A stretch of 64,000 nucleotides of DNA from Actinomucor elegans (GCA_026027325.1 JAMSLZ010000011.1:806001-870000); one strand, 5' to 3'. Counted from the first letter of the stretch, positions 23,478 through 35,976 are shown. The notes: generated from the sequence alone by a model not told the origin. Numbers and translations: made by a program.

Positions 23478-25850
23478 CTAGAGTGGATCGGCAGTAGCTG
23501 CAACTGCATCTACAACAGCGTCAGCAGCTGTGTCTACAGCCGCAATAGCTAAGTCACTAGTTTCATAATAGTTGGCGGATAAAGTATCGGCACGAAGGTA
23601 AAAGTTGACACATAGAGCAGTAACCAGTAATATACACAAAACAGTAGGGCCCCACACATCATCATAACGTACAATCTGTTTGTTTGTTCTTAATTGCCAC
23701 GATCTTATCTGGAATCTTGCAAGAGCATAACTAGATATATAGGCAATGTGAGTTGTGAAAATGATATAATAAGGACACTGAACTTACATGGAGAGTAAAG
23801 ACGATATAATGATAAAAACAGCGCCAATGACACGGGATATATGATCGCCATTGTTTAGCAAGTTTAACGCAACAGTCAATAGCAGAGCACAAAATTGCAA
23901 CCATGAAATAAAGGTACGCTCATTAGCGAAAAATGTTTTGGGCTCGGTCCTCTTGACCTGTCCTCTAGCGAATCGTTCTGGATTGCTTTGTGTGCGAGGC
24001 AACACATCTTTTGATTCTGACTTCTTGCTATAATGGTTGAAGGCTGAAGTAAACTGTGCTGATATAGGTGTACCGTAGTTCCAAATACGAGAAAGGACGT
24101 CTTTAGGTACTGAACTACGAGGTTTTTCATTGCTGTCTTGTGCAGTATCGAGTAAGTTGATAGTCAAATGAGGTTTGTTTTCTCGCTTCTTTCTTGCACT
24201 GTTTAGTATACTCGTCATACCCAAATCACCCAAACTCCTACTCTTGCTGACTTTAGCACCCTGAAGTTCTTTTTCATACAACATCAACAATGATTGTCGA
24301 TGATGACCATTCACGAGAGGCTTGAAACTCATGGAGCGAGAGAGACCAATATTAGCAATAGGTGCTTTTCTAATATCTTGACCAAAATCTTCCAGCCAAT
24401 ATGGCTTTATTGGCACCTTGTCTCCAAATAGAATCGAAGCACCATGCAAATATTTAGAGAACCGAGGCACCTCATGTACCAGATGAGAATCAATCAAGTC
24501 AGTTAGCCATGCTGGACATTCTTGACCCAGATGAGTCTGCAGCTTGGTCTCCAACACGGCGTAAGGGAATCGTGAAATATCTTTCTCGGCCACTGAACGA
24601 AATGGATAATCAATACCAACATCATTTCTTTTCCAGTTCAACTGATTCGATTTTGGAAGTCTTTGACGTCGCTCATGACCATCCTCGCGTATAAAAGTCA
24701 AATTGGAATCCAAACTGATACGTAACCGTTGGTCACCCGGAAGCTGAAAGGCAGTTCGATTATAAAAGACCCGACACATGGGGTTTAATTGGCGATGCTT
24801 CACAGAGTCTTGAACGCCAGTGGCTATGAAGTGGCTTTCTTCCACCATGGCTTTCATGTTGGGTTTACCTTGGTTTTTCTTCCGCAGTTCATCTGCTACC
24901 TGATCAGCCGTATACTTGCCTGCCAAAAAGGGGTTTACTTGAGATTCCTTGAGCCTGAAACGGTCCTTGACAGACTTGCCATTCAACCAAGCGGCTTTGT
25001 GCGTCTTTCGTTCTACATACACATCGTCGTTTTTCTCGTTCAAGTGACCATACCAACGTAACCGGATCGATTCAGATCCTTCTTCTCGATTAAGTCGACC
25101 TGAATAAAGATCATAGTGATCATTATCGAAATAGACACTAGAGACTGCCATGTCCGATTCCTCGTACTGTTTGTCTTGATTGAAGACGTGCACAGGTAAA
25201 TGAAACAAGATGATGGACTTGACTTCTGTAATATTATCAGGATGGATCCAATACTTTGCTGTAGCACGTTCAAACGCTGTTTGATCTCCACCTTGACTAT
25301 ACGCATGCTGTTGAGACCGAGGATTACCATGTAAGTGACAGATGTCGTGCAACTTAGAAATATGAACAATGAGTACATCAAATTGAAGCGATAGTTTATC
25401 CAAGGGCCATTGACCAGACATGAGATTATAATAAGTGTCTTTTAAATTCAAGTGCGTATAACGGTCGTGCTTTTTCAGAATCTTTTCAAAGGCGGTAACA
25501 TTCAATTGATGAAACTTGGCAAGATCATTGGTATCAAAAAGAATCTCAGTCAAGATATCAGCAATAGCATCGTACTTTTTCTTGTCACTGTTACCGCTGC
25601 TCATCAAGCCATCGAGAGCGACCTGGTTTTGTTCTGTACGTGTGTTGAGCTCACGCAGTTGATGCTGGACAAAGTGATAGACTTTGGATAGTTCAGACTC
25701 GATCTTTTGAGAAAATTCGACTTCGTCAGTAGCGAGCCATCCGCGTTCGAGTTGACGCCGCTTCAGTTCTACCTTGAGCTGGTTGTATTGAAGGTAAAAC
25801 GCGCGCCATGGTTCGTATATTTTTGATGCTAATTGTTCGCCAAACTTCAT
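23478..25850 (-). CDS. VTC polyphosphate polymerase subunit C (Vtc4-like, catalytically complete)
   Basis: Two exons, 25850-23788 and 23730-23478, with a 57-nt intron (phase 2), giving 771 aa. SPX starts MKFGEQ with a KILKKHD cluster. The polymerase domain has [44 protein letters not shown] and FSKYLHG, all the expected ligand residues. A basic and serine-rich linker follows, then the three-helix membrane domain. After splicing the end reads [25 protein letters not shown] and a tail rich in alanine and valine. Unlike A and B, there is no intron at the RW-YG junction. Expected role: vacuolar polyphosphate synthesis in the VTC complex. The last exon is easy to miss because the first exon alone reads to an early stop. 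Confidence 0.92.
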
Positions 25851-28104
25851 TCTTCAGTTGTTGTGGAAACGCGTTTAATATAGTTGCTTCCTAATAGAAT
25901 TGAGATTAGATGTGCTCTTTTTTGATAACTGGCAATGTACCCACCCAACAAAGAAAGTGAAAAATAGTAAAAGAGCAAAGTAAAGGGTCAGAACGCAGCA
26001 TTCTTCTTTCTCTTTTACTCGCGTAAGTTTGTATGATGGTCTATTGTTTGGCAGTAATAAATAATGACAATGTCGACAGAGAAGCCTAAAACGATAGATA
26101 ACTGTTTGTTAATCCTAAAATTTTTATTGAAAAATTTACATTTGGCCTAACCCACTAGCAAACATTACCCAGCACGATGGCTCTTTAAATAAAAGCTATT
26201 GTAGTAAAACCTATATACATCATAGCTTATGTTTATAGTGAATTATCCAATTGTTAAGGACTTCTAAACCGTAGCGCAACCAATCAAATATTTGCTTTAC
26301 TTATTTATGGCCTTTGCGAATGAACTAAATCTAACTTTGCATGATAACATAAAATTTCCTAGTCTCTAAGTTTTGTAAATTTGTTTTTACCGAAGCAAGG
26401 AGAGCTTTATGTATAATTTACCAGCCACTAAAGGTTATACACTATGAAATAAACAAATAATCTTGCTATGAAACACATTTCGTTTGGTCAAGAAATGAAT
26501 AAAGAAGAGTAGAGAAAGCCATTTTATTTCATCAGCACAAGGTTAACTTGTACATGTTTAAGTGTAATAATGGGAGTTATTCCGTTTATTACTGTCACTC
26601 TAGGTTTAGATATATAGTCATATTCCAAGGACTTTCCTTTCAAGGTGCTATGGTGGCCTTCTATTTAGGCTTGAGTAAGAAGACAAATGTCTAGTAGTAT
26701 GTAATTGTACAAATGTGCAAAAGACATTCATTCATCTAGAGCCTAAATTAACATTTTTCAGGGTGAATAACTATTCAGGATACGGTTACTGACAAGCTGA
26801 TGAGACATTTGGTCGTGAATTCCTATGATTATTAACATGCTTAATTAACAAGAATCAACAATTGCAACAGTTTGCTAATGACTAATAGACTCATCTTGCT
26901 GTTTACCAATAAATAAAAGTATTTTTTTTATCAAAATTAATGCTAAGCTTTCACCAAAAACTAATTGTGCATTTTGTCTAACATATTGGATGTGGTTATA
27001 GGCTTTCTGGCCGTACTTGTACTAATTATACCTTCTGGAGAGGCTCTTTTTTCATAACTGATTTTATTTTTAACTTTGAATATTGATATAACTCCAAAGA
27101 CCACTAAACTGAGAATATCCTTAATAAATCGTATATGGTTATATCGAGAGTTGACTGTACGACACATCCTTTCTACTAAACATTAGTATTGAAGTCAATA
27201 ACGACGAATCATCAATCCCACCAGAAGAATGATGTCTATTATAAACCGATGCAATTAATTTGTATTTTCGAATAACAAATATCTTGTACTCTTTCAGAAT
27301 ATTCAAAAATAACCTTCAAATGTCTGTGAACACTCTGCAATTGTTAGAGTTTAAAGAGCGATATATTGGAATCTATTAAACTTTTCAAATGTGGAAACTA
27401 TCGCCCTACTCGAATGCTCAAACATGTCTATATAAATCTCTGTATATTAACAAAAGATCTAGAACCTTTTTCAACATTTTAACCTTTACTCATTCAAAAG
27501 CACTCAGCTCACTCTATATACCCGTAATACCTCTATTAAGCAGAGGCAGAAGCTGGTACGTAATCTTGAAGTCTCAAGCTAAATAAATAGGTTTCTTTAC
27601 GTAAACAATGACAAGTAAGCAAGCATGTTTAATTAAAATAAAATATAGATAATTAAACTCTCTTTCAAATGGTATACCTTTTTCGGTGGAGTCAAATATG
27701 CTTTAACATATCTCTATTAAGATGAAATCACCTAAGTGTACCCTATTTGTTAAATATTCTTGAAAATCAAAGTAATCAATACGCATGTTGTATTGTTGTC
27801 ACTATGGTTGTAGTCAAATTTTTCTATGGCCCATTATACATCTGGGTATGACTTAATCACTGTTCATTAATGATACTTATTTTAAGAGCTTGGCGAGTGA
27901 AATGCTCATTTTGGCAGCTACGAGTTCTATATCATCTTGCCTAATCTAGTCTCACTTACGAACAATCTATTTCAGATGATGTCTCGCTTTATTCCTTGAA
28001 CAGATGGACGTAATATCAATAAATATATGAACGAAAATGATTATTATTATGTATTAAGTATAGATATATATATGTATATGTATAAAGAGTGGAGTGGGGA
28101 TATA
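25851..28104. other. 2.25-kb intergenic region
   Basis: AT-rich, with only short frames such as 26961-27167 and 27389-27586 that have no motif. Contains the VTC-C upstream region and the 3' flank of the low-complexity gene. No repeat or RNA gene recognised. Confidence 0.45.
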
Positions 28105-31100
28105 TTAGTATATTTTCTGTGCTCGTTGCTGCTGTTCTTGTTGGCTTGTCAATATCCTCATCATTTCATCCAATTGATCATCTACTGAGGACATGGCACG
28201 CTCGTTAAAGGCATACACATCTTCTATTTGTACTGCTTCCTCTTCTTCTTCACTTGGTGTATCGGTAGTAGTAGGATACCCCTGCATCATTTTCAATAGA
28301 CTGGGCAATGTCACCTCATCAGAATAATATATATCAGTAGTAGTAGCATCATCTTTGGACGAGTGTGTAGAAATATAATTTGCAGATGTACCAATACTGA
28401 CTTGTCTACGGGGCGATCTTCTTGGAATAGGTGGAGGCGTACCACCAATGGATGCAGTACGAGAAACAGAAGGTGAAGGTGACAAAGCTTTTTTCATGAC
28501 ATTTTGCTGGAAATATTCATTGGCGTCTTCTACTTCGTCTTCTACATGTTCATACTCATTCTTTTGGTTAGGGGCATAAAAACTCTTGCGATTGCCTTGC
28601 TTCTTGACTATACCCCAAACGACTGAACCATCACTCATTTCACGAAGCTCTACACCTTCCATATAACTTTCGCTACTCGAAGATGAAGGTGTTTTTTTGG
28701 AACGTGCTGGCATCATTTCATCTTCGTCCATGCTTTGTAATTGCCATCGTCTTCTGCTATTGGAGCCATTTCTGCTTAGTTTGTTCGCGTCTTGATCTCC
28801 ATGTTGGCTGTTTGCGGTATCCTTTAAAGACGAACCTTGATCTGCATCCGAAGGATCTATATCCACAATGCGCTTTCGAACAGAAGTTTGGCGACTCACT
28901 TTGGTGGCTGTCACGTATTCTCTGGAGCGAACGGTTTCATCATCTGGAGAAAGGGACCCATCAGACACAATACGGGACTTCTTTTGTTGCTGGGGAGTAG
29001 GCAATGGGGGCATCTTGACACTACCTTCACCACCATTCTTGAGTAGGTCATGAAGCGAATCAGGCTGTACATAAATAATAGTTCTTCGTACAACTTGTGC
29101 GCGCTTTTTGGCTGCAGCATCCATTTCCATATTCACCACCTTGGTATTGCTCTTTTTGCTTCGACTTGTGGCACGAGCAATAAGTTGAGAAATAAGACGA
29201 CTGCCTGTGTTGGCATCAGATTTGGTACGTGCTCTTGCTGGACGCTTTTCTTGTTCTATTTCTTGCTGGTTATCAGAACGACGCTTGTCTTGCTTTTCAT
29301 CCGGTATAACAGAGGTAGCTTTCTTTTGCTCTTGTTTTGTGACATTGTGCTGGATAACTGCCATAGCAGCCCTTGACATGCCAGAGTCTCGATTAGAAGC
29401 AGAAGATTGGCTTGATCTGTTGTGTTGATGACTGGAGCTGAAATTACGCACAAGGCCCTTGATAGAACTGACATTGCCTGATTGAAAGGTTTTGCTTCGA
29501 CTGACTTGACGAAGGCTGCCAAATAAGCTTCGTGATTTAGTTGGCGCTTGCTGATACAAGAGTTTTGATGTATCAGGCTGAATAGGGTTCATTTTGCTCT
29601 TTGGTGTACTATCTTCGGCTATCCAATCTAAAGCAGCAGAAGTCACTGACGGTTCATTAGCATCTAGATTGATGTGGATATTGTCCATACTGATAGATTT
29701 TCTAGCATTCTTCTTGAATATCTCTTCTTCATCACGGATGGGTTGCAGAGACGATTTCAATTGGGTTGATCTGTTGGATCGCATACTGGTAGTAGATACT
29801 GAGCGTTGCAAACGATCAATATGTATATCTTTTTTCTGGTTGGCTTGTCGAATACTGGATGTACTGACAGATGCTACAGGTTTAACTGGCTCCACCATCG
29901 ATTCCCTATCTGGTTGCACATTACTTTGTGGGACATCGTCTTCTATTATATTATGTTAAAAGAAATGAAGAACGTGTTTAAGTCTGTTTTAGTACCTCTT
30001 GGCAGATCGACTTCTATCTTTGTCGAATCTTTTGTATAGCTCTGTTGGCTGCTACGACTACCCGCACTATGTATTTCACTGACAAAACTATTTGTTGTGG
30101 TAGTACTGCCATGATCGCTGTGCATCTTGGGCATCTCTTCTATATCTATTTGAGTACTGGTTGATTTGAGAGGCTTAACAGAGTCCAAAGAGGGTTCCTC
30201 TTCCGTATCTGATCGAATACTAGCTGGCTTGTAAGGCCTGTTCAAGTTCAAAGGAGACGCTTCTTTTGTATCTACTGGAGTACTAGTAGATTTATCAGGA
30301 TTATCCAATGAAGATACCCCATCCTTATCGAGTTGAGCACTGGTGGGTTTGTGAGGTTTGATCAAGTCCAACGAGGGCATTGGTGGTACTATCTTAAGTG
30401 ATTCAGTGCTTGCATTTAAAGTCATGACAGACATCCTTTGTCTTTGACGCTCTAATAGCTTTTCAAGCTCCAATTCATCGTCTTCTGTCATAATAATTCG
30501 ACTATCTCGGGGTTGAATTACTGAAAGTCGATGATCATGCAAGTCTTTGGCAAAGGAAGAGAGATCAAATCTACTCAAGACTTTGTTAGATCCATGTTTA
30601 CGGTTATTTGCTCGAGGTCTTCTTTGCTTATTGTTGCCTCCACCGTTTGCTGAAAAGTCTTGGAAAAAGAAATTTTCTTCTGTATCAGAGTTGGGTTCAT
30701 AAACTTCTTCTATAAAGTCTTCGTCAGATTCTTCTTGTTCAGAATCATCTTTCTGAATAAATTCATTCCTGAGCATATCTTTTAATTGAGTTGCAGGTTT
30801 GTTGGGCACTGTATCCTAACAACGAAATAAGCATCAGCATGTGTCAAATAATAAACCTAATTGGGTGTACCTGTTCCTCGTCTTTAACAGTATCTGCCGC
30901 TGCTTCTGTTGTTGTTATTGTTGTCGTTGTTGCTGTGATTTCGGCCAACGCATCCTCACCTGCATTAGCAGTAGCAAGAGCATCATCTTCTGTGACTTCT
31001 TCCAGGTCGCCCTGACCATTTTCGAGAAAACACTTGGTTTGTTTAGGCTTTGGCCTTCCTCTTTGTTTTCCACCAAATAATCCATTAGAATATCGGTTCT

Positions 31101-31434
31101 GGTTTCGCCGTTGCCTCCAGGCAGCCAAATCTTGGTACTGCTTTTTCGCATCACTATCAGTAGGTGGAGGTGGTGAAAGAGGAGGCGATTTTGCTTCGGG
31201 AATGTCACGTAATTGAGCAAGATGCTGCTGTTGGCGTGACAATTTGATCGGGTCAAGATCTTTATTCAATTGAGGCAAGATTACCGAAGAACGAAAGTCA
31301 GAAGTTAATTGAAAGTCTTCTAGCAGCGTATATTTACTTTCAGCAGCAGTAACAGCAGCGGCCTCTGCAGCGGCTTTTGCTTGTGCCTCTGCTTCGGCTT
31401 TTTGCTGCTGTCTCTTTTTTCTGCTTTTAAACAT
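28105..31434 (-). CDS. Large low-complexity protein, function unknown
   Basis: Three exons, 31434-30871, 30815-29996 and 29942-28105, giving 1073 aa. Introns are 55 and 53 nt with good signals, and all phases close. The product is mostly disordered. The N-terminus is basic then A- and E-rich (coiled-coil prone), followed by P-rich, T-rich and acidic stretches. Exon 2 contains several repeats of a K-P-x-S/T-x-Q/R-x-D unit (KPTSAQLD, KPASIRSD, KSTSTQID). The C-terminal exon has RS/KS-rich segments, PPIPRRSPRR (possible SH3 ligand) and a GSVVWGIVKK motif. There is no membrane segment or enzyme fold. It may be a cytoskeletal, polarity or signalling scaffold; this is a guess from composition only. 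Confidence 0.75.
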
Positions 31435-32481
31435 GGTGAATAATGAAAAGAAGAGAGAAAGGAGCAATTAACAGATGTGTATGCCCTAAAAACTGATTTA
31501 TTACGCGTTACACTAACTGATACTTTGAGTTATTGTCTAAAGTGCTTCAATGAATCATCTTTACTGCCTAATTTTACAATTTTGCTGCTGATTTTCCTCC
31601 CATTTAGCTTATATCCAAGTTTTTATTATATATATACAAACTCTCCTATTCCATTTATCTAAAGAAAAAAAGAGAGAGGAAAATAATTGAGTCTATTACA
31701 CGTGGAAGTTTGTTACAGAATTCATCTAGTCTCTGTTGCACCAGAGTTACTGTCGAGACGTATCAGCTACTAGGCTTCTTTAAAATAATCTCAATTTTAA
31801 TTTTCATAACAGTTTTAATTCATATTTCCATGATATTTAGCTAACGTTCACCTATCATTCATCGCCATAAAGCCAAATAAATACGCTGCTGTTGTATTAC
31901 AAAATGATGTAGGACAAAGAAACTGTGGGTCAATGAGGTACCTTTTTATAGTAAAAAGTAATTTATTGGCATTTTGAATGGATATCTTTAAAGCCCAGTG
32001 AAAAAAGATACCAATACCTTCTAGGATAAGATAAACGTCTTTTTTTTATATAATGAAACTAACTCAATTGGACAGCGCGCGCACATTATATTGCTGATCT
32101 AGTCTGATATAGATAGATTTAGATATAAAAATAAATATAATCCTATGCGAAGAAAAATCGTACCATATTCAATTTGACATAATAGCAATGACCAGCATCA
32201 AGTGTAATTTAAATTGGTATATTAAACATTACAGAAAAAAGTTGCATGGATAATATACGTGTCGGTTCTCGATTTAATGATGATCTTGATTCAAACGACG
32301 CTTTTTGTACGCCCTTTCTTAACTTGGTGGTGGTAACGTAATATTTCTGCAATACAAGTTGATCCATAGAACTTGAGACTGAACTTCAAGGTCATGTATT
32401 GACGAATGTATAAAGCACATTTAATGTAATAAGAGGATTGGAATAGATTATGATTACTCGATGTACATAACTACCTATTCC
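31435..32481. other. Intergenic region left of the inverted repeat
   Basis: AT-rich, no gene seen. The first few hundred bases are the upstream region of the low-complexity gene and contain pyrimidine-rich runs. Confidence 0.4.
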
Positions 32482-32835
32482 TCAAGTATATTATATGCTA
32501 ATCAGATGTGACATTTGATCAGGATCAGTCAAGAGATTTATAGATTATTAGGACAATATAGGTTAAACAAATTATTTACTATGGTTAATATGGACAGTTA
32601 ATCGTTAAAACACCATATACCTATTGAGCTCAGCAGTGGCTCTGTTATATGTAGTAATTCATTTCGAACATGTATTGGTCATCAGATGCGACATTAGACT
32701 GGGGCTAGACAAGAGATCTAGAAATGGAGAAACTGAGATGATTTTTTCAAGGAAAACTCTAAGGGTGTATATATTCTTATGCCCAAATTTCCGAAATTTA
32801 CTTTTTTTTTTTATTACAAAGCATGAAGAGGACAT
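32482..32835 (+). repeat. Inverted repeat, left arm (354 bp)
   Basis: The reverse complement of this arm is found at 33210-33564. I read the arms as identical apart from one base in a homopolymer (T11 here, A12 in the other arm). The left edge is at TCAAGTATA and the inner edge at GAGGACAT. Both arms contain the same short frame of ~70 codons, which is a consequence of the repeat and has no recognisable product. Confidence 0.93.
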
Positions 32836-32866
32836 ATTGTAATTCTGTATAATTGATATCTGAGCA
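32834..32866 (+). repeat. Nested 33-bp inverted repeat, left copy
   Basis: Perfect 33-bp match to the reverse complement of 32984-33016, extending about six bases more with one mismatch. It starts exactly where the large left arm ends. Confidence 0.9.
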
Positions 32867-32983
32867 TTCATAAAACTATTTATTTAACTCTCATTAGCCA
32901 ATGAAGATTGTATAACCAGGTTATTGTTATTTGCTAATAAATATTTTCTGAAAGTGAATTTTGTGCCTAGACTTTAATATGAG

Positions 32984-33016
32984 TGCTCAGATATCAATTA
33001 TACAGAATTACAATAT
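32984..33016 (-). repeat. Nested 33-bp inverted repeat, right copy
   Basis: Partner of 32834-32866. It runs directly into the dispersed repeat copy at 33004-33076. Confidence 0.9.
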
Positions 33017-33076
33017 GCATCAAATGGAGCTAAAGATATTCTTTGTTTTCTAACATTTATAGAGTTTGATGAAGGC
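33004..33076. repeat. Dispersed repeat copy 2
   Basis: About 70 bp similar to 15696-15773, lying in the spacer of the large inverted repeat. Confidence 0.7.
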
Positions 33077-33209
33077 CGATTCCTCTCCTTTTTTTTTTAA
33101 ATACGCCCATAACATGCGTGCCTTTTAGATAAAAATAAAAAAAAATACAACGCATATATATATTTAAATGTATTTTAACTACTTTGTCTATCAACTATAT
33201 AATCCGAAA

Positions 33210-33564
33210 ATGTCCTCTTCATGCTTTGTAATAAAAAAAAAAAAGTAAATTTCGGAAATTTGGGCATAAGAATATATACACCCTTAGAGTTTTCCTTGAA
33301 AAAATCATCTCAGTTTCTCCATTTCTAGATCTCTTGTCTAGCCCCAGTCTAATGTCGCATCTGATGACCAATACATGTTCGAAATGAATTACTACATATA
33401 ACAGAGCCACTGCTGAGCTCAATAGGTATATGGTGTTTTAACGATTAACTGTCCATATTAACCATAGTAAATAATTTGTTTAACCTATATTGTCCTAATA
33501 ATCTATAAATCTCTTGACTGATCCTGATCAAATGTCACATCTGATTAGCATATAATATACTTGA
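33210..33564 (-). repeat. Inverted repeat, right arm (355 bp)
   Basis: Reverse-complement partner of 32482-32835, separated by a 374-bp spacer. The outer edge is at ATACTTGA. Flanking sequences beyond the two outer edges do not match each other. Confidence 0.93.
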
Positions 33565-34570
33565 AAAATCAGTAGCTGCATCTGCTAAAGCTTTTAATAA
33601 TGGGTATATTCTGATAATTGAGCTAATTTCATTTTTGTTCTTCTGACTTATGCGCTGATGATCGATACAAAATGCCTTTTCACAAATATTTTACGCGTGC
33701 TGGAATTTTTATAAACCGCACTTTTCATACCAAAAATTTCTTTTCGATATGTCCGTATTATAACCAGTTGCGAAATCTAGAACAAATAGGACAAATGGAC
33801 CAAACGACCAGAGTTGGGCCGCATAAAGTAGCAAAGTAGGTAATCTCTTATTAAACAATGCCACACCTGATGATGTAAAGTAAACATTCCATATCTCCCT
33901 TATCATTCGTATTCTTTAATAATCTCAAGATTCAGTTAGCAGTATCAACTAGCTCTTATAATTAACATTATATCTAATAACTTTGACAAGGCTCGCAATA
34001 GCTATACCAAGATGCTATTTAGAGCGTTGCACGTGCATTAACAAAGTTACACCGCCAATGTTCGTCTAGAATCCTATATAAGCTCGGACAAGATCGCGAA
34101 TATTGATGGAGATGAACAGTGCATACTATCTATGCCGTTTTCATGTGGCCAAACAAATAGGTGCATCCTTGTTTATCATATATGAAAAGACATGACCCAA
34201 TAATAATAAACAGTTGTCGCTGAAAGCTCGTAATATATCACAGAGCCCGTCATCTACCGAAACAGGTTTTTCCATGTAACATACACATGAAAGATCTTCT
34301 ACTACCCATCAGTAAATTTCTTTCAATGTAAAAGTCTACTGGAGTACTTGTATAAGAAGAAACTACTGCTATCCTTAGCTAATCTCACTGAGGAAACCTA
34401 GGGTCAATTCACTAAAAGATGATGAATTGACACAAAATCAAGTGATTGACACCTTACTATGCATGTTTAATATATCTTTTTTTTTCCTTCTCTTTCTTTT
34501 TCTTTCTCTCTCTCTCTCTTTCTATCTTTTGTCATATTGAACAAACTTCACCATAATAACACCAAATACT
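33565..34570. other. Intergenic region upstream of the MIT gene
   Basis: No gene recognised. A CACGTG-containing palindromic core (GCACGTGC) lies near 34029, and a long pyrimidine-rich stretch (TTTC and TC repeats) lies at ~34478-34530, just before the start codon, as is common in fungal promoters. Confidence 0.45.
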
Positions 34571-35858
34571 ATGGATTGGTTTGTTTCAAATGTGCTCTTT
34601 TCAAGGTCGAAAGATACCATGGAGAGTTCTACCAATAATAATAAGCTATCAAATTCATTCGGTCGCAGCTCAGAGTTCATGCTACCGAAACAAGGGTTTT
34701 CTTGTTCACAACACGAGTATCTTCATCAACCTGTCAGCATAGAGAATCAAATCGAAGCGATGGAGATACCGCCGCCTTACGATACATTTAAGCCTAATTC
34801 ACCTAGACCCAGCCATAGTACGCCCTCCTACAGACAACAACTTGTAGACAAAATTCGCGATACAACATCTAGACTCGGTTATAAAGACTACTCTAAACCG
34901 ACTGTAGATAGAAAATCGCTGTCTCAAGGCATGAAGTTGGTGGAAATTGCTGTGGAAGAGTTTGAATCTGGAAATGAAGCAATTGCACTGGACGTTTATC
35001 TATCGGGTTTGGATAAAATCATCATGTGTTTACCCAGTAAGTTTGTTTATAGAGATAGTCGGTGATAACTCATTGCTCTAAAACGGTAGACCTAAAGAAC
35101 ACGAAAACAAAAGAAGTTCTGAAAGAAAAACTGTTCAGGTACATAACTAAACATTAGGCAGGCAGGGTAAAAAAAACTGACATATGATATGATGCAGCTT
35201 GGAGGAAAGAATAGGCATTCAGATGCAATCAAAATTTTACCAAAAAGAAAAGCAAACAGGCTCAACGGGAGGATATGAAAATCAAAGTAATAGTAGTGGT
35301 TTTGACAATCTAGTCAGCACATTGAGCGAAATATCTCAACTACTGGTCCCATCATGGCTTATGACACTGATAAATCATGATAGTGACGATTATGACCAAA
35401 GCGTAGGATCATGCAAACCACGTAATTCTTTGTTCAAATTCAAGAGGCTATCACAAGTTGTAACAGATATGGTTGTCCGCTGCGTTGTTCTAGTCAAACA
35501 ATCACCCATTCCAGGTAAGACTGCATTTTATACGTTTGAACTCTTGTTGATCATTTGTATCCTAGGCCTGCTGCGTCTCATCTTCTCTCACTTTATGCAT
35601 TTGGTACTCTGGCTGGAGCATCAGTTTAACATTATGGAAAAACTGCAAAATATTGGCATAGAATGTATCAAAGTTGCATTATTAGCAGATGAAAAGTATC
35701 ATTTGCACGAATATGCTTCAGAAGCGTTATATTCAATTGTATCCACTTTACTGAAATCCATTGTAGCTTACAAAGATGTATCCTCATCCGATTATCAAGA
35801 TCAAAAAACGCTCAAGGCCATCCATTCAAAGTCAATGTTTCCAAATAATCATCTATGA
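34571..35858 (+). CDS. MIT-domain protein
   Basis: Exons 34571-35036, 35090-35138, 35198-35514 and 35566-35858, giving 374 aa. The first ~110 residues are disordered, with PPPYDTF and P/S-rich text. A MIT domain (~115-172) is completed by the 49-nt exon 2: SQGMKLVEIAVEEFESGNE, then LDVYLSGLDKII, then NLKNTKTKEVLKEKLFSLEE. MIT domains bind ESCRT-III tails, so a role in endosomal sorting or membrane remodelling is likely. The C-terminal half is helical. The third intron (35515-35565, 51 nt) has no stop and keeps frame, so unspliced message would encode 391 aa with an extra hydrophobic segment. Converges with TAPT1, 118 bp away. Confidence 0.8.
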
Positions 35859-35976
35859 TTGAAAGCACAGTTTCTTCCTACAAAACGCACACTTATACAC
35901 ATGTACTTCTTCATTGTATATTTATCTATAGTTGTATACCATATAATATACATATCATCTTATAAAGCACTTGGGA

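Noticed and set aside
28683..29428. Several plus-strand frames opposite the large low-complexity gene
   Set aside because: They are mirror frames of a long, well-spliced minus-strand gene and have no domain of their own.
32624..32842. Open frame of ~70 codons in the left inverted-repeat arm, mirrored at 33219-33422
   Set aside because: Identical only because the DNA is an inverted repeat; no known domain, no splice partners, and the frame runs into a homopolymer. It is not evidence for two genes.
34026..34036. GCACGTGC as a phosphate-response (Pho4-type) site
   Set aside because: It is more than 8 kb from the VTC genes and alone; no evidence ties it to them.
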